Positions 13,401 to 26,557 of a stretch of DNA of 64,000 nt are shown in pieces (the first letter of the stretch is position 1; each line of letters begins with the position of its first letter). The notes under the pieces are model-generated. The model saw only the letters and a program-made list of their open reading frames with translations, ran no database searches and had not been told where the DNA came from. Source of the DNA: Marchantia polymorpha subsp. ruderalis (lineage: Eukaryota; Streptophyta; Marchantiopsida; Marchantiales; Marchantiaceae); NCBI GenBank assembly GCA_037833965.1, contig AP031351.1:22642501-22706500 (forward strand). The letters are read 5' to 3'. Position numbers and translations under genes: made by a program.

Positions 13401-14536
13401 GATGTACCGTACACGGCCATTTTGGGAAAAAGTTTTGATGCTGGTTTTCAGCGGAATGAAGTTCCACGTCTTAGGGCGTATGGACTCCGACGGTGGCTTT
13501 CGAACAGGTCTCACCTCTATCGCCGACACGATGGATTTCCTCGGGAAGGCCTCGGAGGGAGATGAGACCGCGCATCCCACGAGTGCTCGATCGTCGCTGA
13601 TATCAGCATCCGGGTTAGAAAAAAATGCCTTCTGGGGTACATAGGACTTCCTAAATACCAGGTATCACGGTTGTCACTGCTATTCGATTGACGAAATTTG
13701 TTTCGGCCTGAAACCGAAGGGGAGGCTGTTGTGGTCGATGGTTTACGATTTGCTTTGTCTGCACAGCTTCTCAAAGACTCTGAACCGTTAAAGGTTCCAA
13801 TACCCAGTCTTCTTCCGTGGGAGCAGAACGGCGTGCTCAAACATGGTCATGATGTGTCTACAACGCTTGTTACAGTTCTATTGGGCCTGCTATTCATTCG
13901 GAAAACGTAGTGAGACGAGAAATTGATGCAACACCCTTTCTATAAACCAAAATTATAAGACCAAACAAGTGAGGACCTGTGGGCAAGCTTTACTCAGAAA
14001 TGTGATACGATGTGAGTCAAGAGTAACGTAATGTAATGACGGCCAACACCACCTCGCCAAAGCCCATTGAATTGAGGGAGGGGGTGGTGTTCCTGTTTCC
14101 ACAACTGTTCACATAGAAACAAATGAATTATGAATGTGTTCCCACATATTTCTAAGCCCTAGACGGCTTCTTCCGGACAGAGACCCTGGGCAATTGGGCA
14201 ATTGATCGCAAGTCCCAGTTCTATCTCAACTACTGCTGGTGGATCAGACAAAAATTTCAAATGCTGGAACGAGAATGCGCCGTAACCTTGTTTCAGGTTG
14301 AAATAAAATCTATGGTAGCTGATGCCACCAATTCAACTTGCTTCATCTCAACAACCCAGGGCGGTATAATTACAAGTTTAGACACGAATGAGAATTTATA
14401 CCCTCCGGCTAAATCCTTCGTCTCCACTATCGACAACGGATTCGAAACTCTACTTGAATCCCTTGTCTGTGCTCTTGAGCAAAAAATGAATAGGCCGTGA
14501 TGGCACACTCGATTTATGATAGTAAACCGATAAGTA
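10401..14536. other. Intergenic DNA without recognised gene
   Basis: GC-moderate DNA with many short open frames on both strands, none over 125 codons and none matching a family I know. Frames near 12337-12708 and 13302-13910 were examined and show no domain motif and no consistent splice structure. The part from about 14100 lies just beyond the stop codon of the carrier gene and may be its 3' UTR. Confidence 0.45.
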
Positions 14537-17500
14537 CTACCTGACTTGCTCCTCAAGCGGTGGACGTGAATTTGCCAGAGATGCCAGATCGACACTTGCG
14601 GCAGAGGCCCTAACAGGTAGTTGATTCGTTGAATTCGGAGAATGTGTACTGATAGCACTCGGAAGCCTTGGAGGTAGAGGTAACGATTCAACCTCGTAAG
14701 CAGGACCTCCATTGAAAGTCTTCCTCAAAAGTTCTACAGACATAAACGTTAAACCAGCAGCGGGCACAAACCACATAATACGAGGCACGGCCCCTTTGAA
14801 TAGTCCTGGAATACGTTCTTCTTTCCAGATAGTTTGTAGGGCATCCAGCCATCCTTTGTACCTGGACTCACGTGTACAAGGAAGTAATCGCTTTGTTAGA
14901 ATTCGGCTTGGATGATGGATGAGTCGGCTTGGATACTGTTGAAGATCCGAAACTATTAACATATCATCCACTTTCAAAACTGTCAATTGACTTATTCTCC
15001 AAGATGTCACTGTGATTTCCGCAGAGATTCCATCATAGGCAATCCTATCTGCCTATTTCCCCGACTGACGCTTAATAAATGAGATCGGACTCTACAATAT
15101 GAAGACTCTACAACTCGTACCACGTGACCCTAAGCACAGAGAAGTCTTTAAAAACTCTATACGTCATAAGCTACACTCAAGAACATGCTTCATAAAACAG
15201 CAGTAATAAACTTGGTCCTAAATGCTGACATCCAGAAAAGATGTAGATCATAGTCTTCTAAGTCCCTTGAAATCCAGGAAACATTACAATCCATTATGCA
15301 ACAAGTATAATACCGTATGTTGGTGCCTTGCACTTGGAGCCTTGTTTTGATGATATCCATGGGTGTAGTCAAAAAAGCACTAATACCTACGTAAACACAT
15401 TACGACGAGGGTTAGATTTCAAATTGTCAACTCGACCTACAACGCAAAAATATTGATTTCACTTGATGAAACTTTTTAAAATTTAGTTTATAAAATTTGG
15501 TTGCCTGGAGTTCTTTTCCCAACTGCTCCATTCATTGCCCACATAACCTTAACAGTTGAATGAATGAACATTAAATGAAATAAATAACCAGAATGTGATA
15601 AACAATGAGCAACAACTTCGACCTTATCTACGATGCCAACCAGCTCACTAAGCAAACATTAAACGTGAAGTTTTGTCCAGTAACGCTTGAAACTTTCACT
15701 CATAGAACTTTTGTTGTATCGCACTACATATCAAATAACAGGTAACAGGTTAACCAACTCAATGAGCGTCCATTCGATATGAACGTGAACCGCGTGATTT
15801 AGTACGTTCGTTCTATCGCACAACTACATATCAAAATAAAGTAGTAAACTACTCGTGTACAGAGAATGCCATCCGTTCTTTGAACAAGCATTATCCAGAT
15901 ATAGTAAAACTCAAATAAATGTCCATGAGGAATACATAAAAGACCAATATTCATACCGCCGGCAGCTCCACCCAGTACAAGCTCCTCAGCTGAGCCAAAC
16001 TCATACTTCGATGCAGAAGACACAGGGCGAGAAAGTCGAGCATGATTCCACACCACAGCCTCTCTAAACGCTTCGTAGAACATTATCTTCAAAATCAAAG
16101 GAGTCAAACTTAAGTCACCATACTATAACCTTACAAATGGAGTTTGACTACAAATTGAATTGAAAAGTCGATGTACCTGGAAACCAGCAAAGGGGACGTC
16201 TCTAGCCAAGGTGGAAAAATATCTGCCAGATAGGAATCACGTATTAGCTTGAGTGCGGGAATTTTTGAAAACAGAATGCTCAGCAATTACATATTTGAAA
16301 TCCGCTAATAATTTGCTCCGACGATGACCAAGTAATAAAACATACGTCACTCAAGTAGAGATTTCCAACACCCATTTTCTGTGCAATGTGATTGTTAGAA
16401 GCGAATGGAGTGCCGGTACAACTTTGACCTTCAATACATCTATACCATTTCAAATTGAGAAACAAAGATGAAACAATAAACTCAAACATTGACATCGGAT
16501 TCGTTCACAACTATGCCTAAAAATTACCCAGCATATAGACCATGTACACCTTCGTGTCGTAAAATGTGCTTTGCGGCACTAAAAACACCTGTATAATAAT
16601 AAGCACCTCCTGGTGCCTTGTTCAACTGAGTCATACTCGATTGCCATGCTTTCTTACTGCCCTGAATTTGCATGCGTTGTTTGATCACTTCGCATGGAAC
16701 ATAGACTACTGAACCCAGTGTGTCACCTGTGAAAATAACATTCAAGTTTTTGAAGATTTAGTTCATATTTCCACTTAACGCGAGCCACAGAACATTTAAT
16801 GCAGCAACATAATGCACGTGAACGTGAACATCACAATAAAACAATCAATGTACCAAGACTTTTAAAGCTGTTGACACCTCACCAGCTGCTCCAGCGAGAA
16901 AGTGAGCCCAAGGACCAGCTAAACTTGGATTATTGACATTCAACCAGTCCTTCGTTGTCTCTATGAAACCAAAATATGTTGCTCCAGTCGCTAGGGAACC
17001 GGTCATGCCTGGGATGACCCCTCGATAAAAACCTATACAGATGTTTCAGAGAGGAGTTCGTATTCATTCTCAAGTTAGGAGGAACTCTCTCCAACAGACA
17101 AAACAACTAAAACACGTACAACCCAATCTCCTATTGACAATTGCAAGACGATTTTACAAGAGGACGTCCACAAGTTTGAAATATCCCTCATCAGATAATA
17201 ACAAATCTCACTGGTGTAAAATCTACAAAATGGTACGTATTATAAGACGTACAATACAGATTTGAAACATTGATATACACAGAGAAAAATGTAAATATGT
17301 ATCCTCTCGACTCTAAAAAAAACGTAGGACGTGTGTGAGAAAGCTTCCGAAGGCACTGCGGCAGCTTTTGCAGATATAGCATATGGCATCACGCACCTTG
17401 AAACCCATCTCGTCTTAGAATCCCCTTGAATCCTTCTCGAATAACATTGTGTTTCTGAACATATGATGACATATATAAGTTTATGAATCCTTCTCGAATA

Positions 17501-18204
17501 ACATGGTTTTTCTGAACATGTGAAATGTTTATGTTTCTATAATTGCAACCGCTTGATTTTATAGATGGTCTTTGTCATCCGATCGGGAAGATCAGATTCA
17601 TATGATAACTTGATCATACGGTAGGCTCCACTTGATCGATTGTGCTGTCACCACCCATAACGCTGAGTTCTCAAGTTTCAGAAGAAGTTTCGCACGTGAT
17701 CATCATTCAATAGACAATGCGAGGACAGACCTTGACAAATCTGAATCTGATGTCATTATACATTCCTTCAATGACGTGTGACAAAGAGGGATACTAAAGA
17801 TGTGCAGAATCAGTGCATCGAAGGGGCTTTCAACTACTCTGAATGGGTCTGAAAAGGAAAGGTCTTTTCAAGTAATTGAGGTTCAATGTTAGGGCACGAA
17901 TCACCCAAGAATGTAGAATTTCAAGCTAAAGCAGAGCTGAATGAATCTAGAAAGAAAAACAAACACCAAAGAGGTGGTTGCGCATAGAATGTAGGAGTGA
18001 AAGCAGAACATCTGATCAGAGCCACTGAGAAAAATTACAGATAGATTTCCAGAAAAAAGAGAAAAACGAGCTCACTTGAAGATTAATTCCGGTTGAGCTC
18101 CCGCTTTGAATTCGAGTTTTGAGAGTGTCCATGGGATGCATGATCGTCTCCCCAATTACCCCGGCCATTCCGCCCCATAGAAACTCTTTCCACATCCCAC
18201 TCAT
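14537..18204 (-). CDS. Mitochondrial carrier family (SLC25) transporter
   Basis: Seen: eight exons, 18204-18076, 17454-17397, 17032-16883, 16726-16528, 16222-16177, 16086-15957, 15386-15314 and 14861-14537, all with GT-AG borders and consistent phases, giving 369 aa. All three carrier signatures are present: HPMDTLKTR (residues 23-31), VPCEVIKQRMQIQG and TPMDIIKTRLQVQG. Other landmarks are GMTGSLATGATYFGFIETT, STLARDVPFAGFQ and GAVPRIMWFVPAAGLTFMSVE. Known: these proteins fold as six transmembrane helices and exchange solutes across the mitochondrial inner membrane or, in some plants, plastid envelopes. From memory the closest plant relative is the Arabidopsis At1g74240 type, whose substrate I do not know. 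About 75 residues follow the last helix, rich in Pro, Ser and Leu, which is long for the family. The ATG at 18204 was chosen because the upstream open frame has only a GTG start and the homologous region begins with WKEFLWGGMAG. Confidence 0.93.
17428..17523 (-). repeat. Duplicated partial exon and splice acceptor in the carrier gene
   Basis: A 39-bp stretch at 17428-17466, spanning the start of carrier exon 2 and its acceptor, recurs with a few differences at 17485-17523 inside the upstream intron. Both copies read TGTTCAG followed by A-rich exon sequence on the minus strand. The two acceptors are 57 nt apart, a multiple of three, and the frame between them has no stop. Confidence 0.85.
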
Positions 18205-18960
18205 GGCAGGTTGTAGCAGGTTGCCACTCACTGCTCTTCTCACAGGTGATAATCCTCACCATCCCCAACGTCCTCCTCTTTCATGCGAATCCATTCCCTC
18301 GATGTCTTCTGCTGTCCTCACCACACCCTGTTCCTTCCTAGCACGAAAAACTCATAACTTTCTGGAACCGAATTTCCACTCCAACCTACCAGCATCACGG
18401 CAGATCGCACACCACCGACAGTGCTCCACATCCAGGGGCACAGACGCATGCGAGCAAGCGAAAGAAGGGTTTAAGGTTTTTCGAGTTTGAACTTACAACC
18501 CCAACAATCGACCTCGTGTCTATTCTCTACGGTCAACATCTCCACGAGAAGATGGCAAATCTCCATAACCCCAGTGGCCCAGCAGCAGCAACTACTTGCA
18601 GTCCCACACAAGAAATCCGTCGGTTGATTGGTCCGTCGGTTGGTCTTTCAGTCGAACAAATGAATGGAAACCTGCTAAGACACAACAGAACTCTTTTCTT
18701 CGTAGACTGTCTGCCGCCAAAATAGCAGTCGGACAATATGGCCTCTGACTGTCACTCCTCTTCTTTCTCGGAGGATTTCTCAGACACTACAGCACGCCCC
18801 CGATTAGGGTTTTGCCAGACCTATCTCTGTCTGCACTTGAGCTTCCTTTCTACTGTTGTCACCGGTAAATGATGGTTGCTTCCCGGTTGCGAGCTCTGGA
18901 GGCTTCCCGGCTCCCTACCCTTTGCTTGCCCACATTGTCCGGTAACTTTTCTGGTCTACA
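18205..18960. other. Putative promoter region of the carrier gene
   Basis: Upstream of the minus-strand carrier start codon. Open frames on both strands near 18119-18490 and 18516-18736 are unrecognised. A 5' UTR intron is possible but cannot be established from sequence alone. Confidence 0.4.
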
Positions 18961-19621
18961 CATTTATCTCAATCTTGACTTAAGACATGTTTCATCGAGG
19001 TATGTTAACCCTTTTATGTTCACCTATATTCATTGTGGCCAACTATGTTCTCATTCCATCACATACTGCTTCCATCATTCTTGTACATTCGTCTATGTCT
19101 AAATTATCTTGGATGTAATCATGCTAGTGAGGATTACACGAAATGATCACCAACAAATATTGAAATACCCCGTCAAATCCTTGAACGATGATATTAGAGA
19201 GGTGAGATGGAGTTAGACTTCAATAACATCACATACGTAGGATATACACTTCTTCACTTAAGTTATTGAATTATCTGCGACAAACGATGTGTGTATTATG
19301 TACAGTTCCAAATAATCAACTAAAAGTGTTTCTAGTTTATAGATTTCATCAACTTGTGTTTTGAAAATACACATTGTCTAAAGTACATTATACAATATGC
19401 TATGAATATCAGTTAGTATCGGATAATCTTCACACAATCTCGCAGTAACATGTCCAATAGGTATGCATAACTCATAATAACTACAAATCTCAAGTGGAAA
19501 AAAAATTAGATTTCTAACCATCCCTACACTAGAAAAATGTGATAATCATGACATGCATTTGTGTAGTCCATAAATTTGCGTAGGTAACATATTAACAACT
19601 AGATTTTCAATATTGTTAATA

Positions 19622-19625
<4 letters not shown>

Positions 19626-19653
<28 letters not shown>
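19626..19653. repeat. (AT)14 microsatellite
   Basis: Uninterrupted AT dinucleotides, 28 bp, in AT-rich intergenic DNA. Confidence 0.95.
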
Positions 19654-21280
19654 CAATGATATATACTATGACACTTGGATGTATCTTTACATAAAAATCG
19701 TCAGAATGGATGTCTATTAGCTGAAGATAATACCATATATTACTTTTATATAAAGTACTTGTGGCTTTAAATCTATTTTATTTTATTGTATTTACACCAT
19801 TGTTTTTACTATATGGTATGAAAAATGTTGTTTTTTGATAAGTATTCAGTAAGTTGCAACTTATTTTCATTTTTCTATTTGAATACATAACTACGACTTC
19901 ATTGAGAAGTGTGACATATGACTGATGTTTTTCCTATATACATGTTCATGTACTCACAATAGCATTTAACAGTACTTTGCGTAAGGTTGAAATAATGGTG
20001 TCTTGTATTTCATATCATATTTTCTTGTGTGTTATTAAATAATATTACATATAGTAATAAACAACAATCCATATTTTTGTTAATAAAAAAAATGTTCAAG
20101 TAGATAAAATGAACTAAGAACATAAGAAATATATTTGTAGATACTTTATTATTATTATATATTGTTTTAAATACATTTAAGAAATGAATAAAAAAAACTA
20201 TATGATTTTGCGATCAAAATCACCTTCATTGCACAATACACATATTATAAATAGATATCTTATATACAAGGAGAGGTGAAATTAATTCTATTTAGAAACT
20301 CAATCAATCGATTTGAAACATGTATGGAAGTCAATAAAATTATTAATTTTTTTTTTATACATGTAACCAGTTCAATTTTGTTTATGTCTATCATACAAAT
20401 AAACACAAACGCAAGTAACAAGGATAATTCATCAACATTCATTGAAATACAATTAACACCCAAAAAAAATAAAAATGTGTATTTTTTCCATCTAATTTTT
20501 TCTTGCATCCATCTATTCAATCCAAAAAAATTACTCAATAATGCTACGAATAAAAAATATGTCAAAATTAGCCGAGTTTAAATTATACATTCTAAAATAG
20601 TTGAAAAGTACCAATATCAACCAAAATTATAATATGAGTCCATATCAAATTCCAAAACTAAATAATAACAATCAAATAGACATATCGAAGTATTGAAACA
20701 TTAAAAAAATTCTCTTGAAATTTGATAATGTTATAAAAGTAATTAATTTTAATCAAATATATCCAAAAAGTAATTCAATTCATGTTGATTCACATAGCAA
20801 GTTAAAAAACATTGTTCGTGCATATTCGTAAAATCAATTGCAACTTTGTGCTCAATTTTATACAATGTTTGTAAAAAAATTAATAATATATGTGGTAGAT
20901 TGACACTAAAATTATTGAATTATACTATATAATACTTAGATAATTATGCATATGATTGACTTGAAATACTTCAATATGGATGTATGTTATTAAAGATGAG
21001 AATAAATTTGATCTAAGCACATTATCAAATTTTGTTGGTTGTATCACTGATATTTTTTTTAAATGAAATAAAAAATTAAAATATATCTTTCTGATATTTT
21101 AGAAAAATTTTCAAAATAAGAAAAATTTTCATCAATTTTCAAAAAATAATATATATCTCATATGGTCAATTTGATGCATAGACCTTTTGTCAAAAACAAT
21201 ATAATGATTAGAAAAAATATATACACAATACTATCATGGTCATTACAAATTTATTCAACTTGTATGCATCGAAATCAATG

Positions 21281-21308
21281 ATATATATATATATATTATA
21301 TATATACT
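21281..21308. repeat. Interrupted TA microsatellite
   Basis: TA dinucleotides with a single TT interruption, self-complementary and able to form a cruciform. Confidence 0.85.
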
Positions 21309-21720
21309 ATCTTATAAATTGATCCATACACTTGAAAAAAACATAGTGATTTGATTTTTTTTGCATTTATTGTTGCTTGAAATATTTCTACAATATAAAA
21401 AGTCATTTCATAATGCCATTAAATATAAATAATAAACTAAATGAGATTTAAAAAAAATATAAACAATTCTACAGTTTTTGTTGCTATAATACATCATGTT
21501 ATGAAAAAACTATGAAATAAGTTTCGGAGCAATTGAATATTTTATGTACAAATTGTAGAATATATATTTCCAAGTGTTTTTAGAAAAAAAAATACTTGTC
21601 AAAATAAAATTGATAAACTTCACTATAAATTTTAAGAAAATTTATATCACAAATTTATTTTTTGATTATTACTCTTTAGAACCATGTACTAAAATACAAA
21701 CGTATATACTAAAATATCGT

Positions 21721-22140
21721 GCAAATATGTATCGTCATACATTCTACATCGCTGACATGTTTCTCACATACACATTACACAAGAGCGTACACACTCAAAT
21801 GTATCACAATTGAATAAGCACGTGTTAATCTCACTCGCTCAATACACTACCGTCACACAAAAGTCGAGCTCAATTCACTCATGAGAGAATCCGGGTCAAC
21901 GTTTACGGGCATTCACTAATCCCAACGCTAGAAGCTCGACTCGAAGAACAAAAAGTTCTTCGAGTCTCTCGCCTCTATACCCCCTTCGACTCGTAACTCT
22001 AGGTGGACAATTAAATATAGTAAACACAAAAAAAACGTACAGCTTTCTTGCGAATGTGTATTGTCATACACTCTACATCGCTTATATGTTACTTACACAC
22101 ACATAGAACACAAGAGCATACACAATCAAATGTATCACAA
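21721..22140. repeat. Diverged 90-bp direct repeats flanking a hairpin
   Basis: The segment 21721-21809 recurs at 22050-22140 at about 80 percent identity by eye, sharing CATAC-TCTACATCGCT near the left end and ACACAAGAGC, ACACA-TCAAATGTATCAC on the right. About 240 bp separate the copies. The arrangement could be a small non-autonomous element or an old local duplication. I see no coding capacity between the copies. Confidence 0.75.
21938..21966. repeat. Perfect 12-bp stem with A5 loop
   Basis: GACTCGAAGAAC, five A, then GTTCTTCGAGTC form a perfect hairpin inside the interval between the two 90-bp direct repeats. Confidence 0.9.
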
Positions 22141-25100
22141 ATCGCACTCCTAGATGGCGGTCACATCCCTCTAACTCCCAAATAGCTTTATCTACAACTA
22201 CATGTTATACACATTCATGGGTGCACGAACCAGTTGACCGCGTGCTATGTCGCCTATTTGCAATTCATAACATGTGAAGATCACGTCATCTATCCTTCAA
22301 AAGTACATCGAGGACAAATTCATCGTCCAACTAGAACAACATCGATAGATGGAGTCAAACACAACATGTGTCATTCCCTAGAATACCTAACACACATTAA
22401 CATATGGGCCGCTTGATCAACTAATCCACAGACCATTCACCTCAAGCTATCGAGTACAATTGCCAAGCTTGGATCCATAGTGTCATCCACGTTTGGGAGG
22501 TGGCATGGTGCACATTTGCGCTCATGATCCTTCCAAACGACACCGTCATGACCCTTCAACATAAGAATTCCAAAAAATAACACCTTCTGCACTCGCAAGA
22601 TAGTGCGTCTCGCTGTCACATCCAATGGTGTGAGGAGGAGTATGAGTTTGTGACAATCGTCAATGCTATGCATGTGGATGAATGAGTCACATTGAAAAGT
22701 TTTGCCAAACTTAATCGGCACCACAAGGAGGACGGTCCATTCAACAACGACCGTTCAACAACATAGAGAGGATAGAGTATGAAGAGGTTGAGAAAGAAAC
22801 TTCAAGAAACAAAGATCACCGGTAAATTTGTCTTCTAGTCTTATTGGTTCTACAAAGCAAAGAAAAGGCAAGATTGAAAGAAGTCAATAGTTGGGAGATC
22901 ATGGAAGCAATAGAAACAAGTTCAACTCATTGTCACTGATGTTTTGATGGAAATACACAACATGAGAGTTTTGATTAATCTTGCAGCAACAGAGAATATT
23001 CTATCAAGTAGTATTGCTATGAAGTTAGGTTTGATGTTGATGAAGGACGTGAATGAACAAGTTGAATTGCCAAACATGCAAACTAAAGTGATAAAAACAT
23101 TACCACGGAGAGTAGAATTATCCAAAGATAGATACAAGGAGAGCATTGAATGGAGAGTAATTTGTTTAGTTTGATATGATGTCGTCCTTGGAATGCCATG
23201 GATGGAGCAATATAATATCGAGTGGATTGGACAATAAAAATGATTTCAAGTTGCGGTTGGAAGATCTAAGGAGATAGAATTAGATCTTAGAATAGGAATT
23301 TATCCCTCTTTGTGATGGATAAAACATCCAGTTCTAAAGATTATGTATGTTTTCTTGGACTTATAAAGATATATTGGATCCACGGAAAAACTTTACATCT
23401 CAGAGTCATTGAACGACATTTTTATGGAGTATAAAGATGTTTTTTCAGATTATCTACTCGCATGGTTATCACCAAAGAGTAGAGTAGATCACAAGATTGA
23501 GTTGATATTGAGAAGTACACCAACTTGCAAAGCTCCATATTGTATGGCTCCGAACGAATTGGAAGAATGCAAAACTCAAGTGGAGGAGATGTTAAGGAAG
23601 TTCTTCATTCAACCAAGTGTTTCACTTTATGAAGCTCTAGTGCTCTTTGTGAAGAAGAAGTATGAATTCATGAGATTATGCATCGACTACCGGGTTGGAT
23701 CAGCAAGCGGTGAAAAACAAATATTCATTACCTTGTATGAATGATTTGTTCGATCAACTTCAAGGAGCGAAGCACTTCACCCAGCTAAATTTGAGAAGCG
23801 GTTACAATCAAATTAGAATTGCAGATAAAGATGTCCACAAGACTGCTTTTTGTACTAGGTATGGCCATTTTGAGTATCTAGTGATGACTTTTGGTCTCAC
23901 TAATGCACCAACTACATTCATGAGATTGGTGAATAATATCTTTTGACCTTATTTAGATGAATCTGTCATTGTTTTTCTAGAATATATGTTGGTATATAGC
24001 AAAACTTTAAATATTCATAGAGGTCATTTACGATATAGATAATCAATCAATTGTATGCTAAAGCTTCAAAATGTGAATTTGGCAAATTAGAAGTAGATTA
24101 CTTGGGTCAAAATGACGAGTGAGAAGTTAGATGTCATTCATAATTGGACAGCACTTGAGTATCAAACTCAATTGATGAGATTTTTAGGGATCACTAGATT
24201 TTATCGTAAATTTGTAAAAACTTTTGCTTGCCTAGCTCAAGCCTTGACTTACAAATTAGGAAAAGATAAAAAAAATGGAGATGAAGAACAGCTCAAAAGT
24301 TAGTTTATCAAGCATTGAAATATGTTTTGATACACGCACCTATCCTCAAGTAATATGATCATAACCATCCTATCAAGTTGGCTACTGACGCATCATGTAC
24401 AACGATAGATGGCATAACATAACAAGAATGGGAGGATGGATAGCATACAGTTGCTTTCTATTCTTGAAAGTTAGTGGCGGCGGTATAAAATTATCATACA
24501 ACAGAACGAAAAGAGTTAGTCATTAAGTTGACAACCAAATACTGGAATCATTCATTGGATGAAAATGAGTTTGTGGTGGAGACCGATCATAAACCCTTGG
24601 TTTATTTGAAAATTCATAAAGATCTGTCTAAATAACAAATTTGAGGGATAAAGTGGCGTTAGCGCTTCAACATGAAGATTGTGTACGTGGAGGGCAAGAA
24701 GCAACTTGCGGATGCTTTCACATGCATGACTTGTTTAAATCATGTTGGAGAAGTGAAGATTCAAGCAAATTGGTGGAGCAAGATGACACATGTCACAAAG
24801 GAGTATGAAGAGATCATTATGACATTATAAGCTGGAAAGGCAGAGAAGTCAAGATGCTTGGCGTTCTACAAACAACGTATATAGATTCCACAAGATCAAG
24901 AGTTACGCACAATGATTTTATTAGTAAAATCATGATTCAGCCATTCCAGGTCATGTGGAAGTGGACAAGACCTTGGAGAGCATTCAACGACTTTACTTTT
25001 GGCCCACTCTACAAGAGGTGGAGACTTACGTTCAAAGTTGTGTTGCTTGTCAACAAAACAATGCAAGTAATAAAAAACCAACGGGTTTATTACAACCTCT

Positions 25101-26480
25101 TTCTATTCCCAAACAGCAATGGAACATGTCAACATGAATCTTGTATGTGAATTACCAAAACTTTGTTAGTAAATGATATAGTGGTGATTTTTATGGACAA
25201 ATTGAGCAAGATGATTCACATCAGACTTACCACAAAATCAATAACAGCTTCACAACTTGATCAATTGTACTTAGATGTGGTTTTTGTGATTAAGCGAAAG
25301 CTTAATTACTGATGAAGGTATTCATTTCACTAGTTTGTTTTGGAAAACTTTGTTTAGTTTTTTCAAAACAAAACTAGCAATATCAACAGCTTATCATACT
25401 CAAACCAATGGTCAAACAAAGAGAGCCAATAGGAACTGTAGAGTGTATGCTACGGGCATTCACATTAGAGTAGCAACAAGAGTGGTATAATCTTTTGACT
25501 CTTGTGAAATTTGCATATAACAATTTTGTAAATGCATACACAAAGGTGCTCCATACCATTACTCCATTTTACCTCATGTACGGTGCTCATACCATTACTC
25601 CATCAAGTTTGATGAAGTTTTTTAAAAAGATGAGCTTTCAACTAAGGTAACCGCGGTCAACAAGTTTGTGGAACATATCCACCGAGAGCTATACCAAGCA
25701 AAAGAGTAGTTGTTGATTGCTCAAAATCGACAAAAACAACATGTTGATGCTCATTATCTGAAGTAAGTTTTTCAGGTTGGAGATCAGATTTGGCTATCTA
25801 TAACAAATTTGTATTTTGTAGTAACACCAAAGTTTAACCCTAGATTCATTGATACTTTTGTGATATTGAAACTTGTTGACGAAGTGTCATACAAGTTGGA
25901 GCTTCCGTCATATATGAAAATACATCATGTACTTCATGTCTCACGATTGCAAAAACATGTACCACAAGCAAAACTAGTATTAGTATCAGTAACATTCACA
26001 AATCAACTAGTATTACTTCCTTTACCAACCTTGATAGCTGATCAAGAGTAATTTGAGGTAGACTAGATTCTTAAGAAACGAATTTGAGACCACAAGTATT
26101 TCAAGATTGAGTATTTGGTTCAATGGAAAGAATATTCATCATTTGAATCAACTTGGAAACCAGTTCAAAATTTAGCGAATGCACCGTTGATAGTTCAAGA
26201 ATTTGAACGTATGTGCAATGAGTACGTTGCGTCTTAGAAGGAGAGAGATTTTTAACTATCTTTATTTAGTTAGAACTAAATTAAAAGTTACTCTAAATGT
26301 TGATATAACTACTTTAGTGTGCACTAATCATAGTTGTGACGTCATCAATTTGCACGTTTGGTAGGAAGAGAGTAGGTGTGTTAGTTGAAAGCGTCAAGTT
26401 AGCAATCCGTGTGTTATGTATTGAGTGTGTTCATTGGTAGCGCCATGTTAGCAATTCATATGCTTATTAGAGTTATCCGC

Positions 26481-26518
26481 CACGTCATCCATCCATTAGA
26501 AGTGAGATGGATGACGTG
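26481..26518. promoter_or_regulatory. Paired bZIP-type palindrome in the LTR-like end
   Basis: CACGTCATCCATC and its exact reverse complement GATGGATGACGTG (13-bp arms, 12-bp spacer) lie about 30 bp before a TATA-like box. Each arm carries a CACGTCA core of the ACGT type that plant bZIP factors bind. The location fits the U3 part of an LTR. That it works as an enhancer is inference. Confidence 0.6.
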
Positions 26519-26549
26519 ATAAGATATTTTTATATTTGTTGGTGAGAGC

Positions 26550-26557
26550 TATATAAA
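26550..26557 (+). promoter_or_regulatory. TATA-like box of the LTR-like end
   Basis: TATATAAA followed by GGAGAG, sitting just downstream of the paired ACGT palindrome and upstream of the presumed LTR transcript start. Confidence 0.5.

Larger units (their letters stand above)
18961..22700. other. Very AT-rich repeat-bearing intergenic DNA
   Basis: Stop codons in all frames over most of the stretch and no gene. It contains TA tracts, a diverged 90-bp direct repeat and a strong hairpin (listed separately). Its right end may hold the remnant left end of the retroelement that follows. Confidence 0.55.

Noticed and set aside
20276-20581. 101-codon open frames on both strands in AT-rich DNA
   Set aside because: Asn/Ile/Lys/Phe-rich and mirrored on the opposite strand; typical of AT-rich chance frames.
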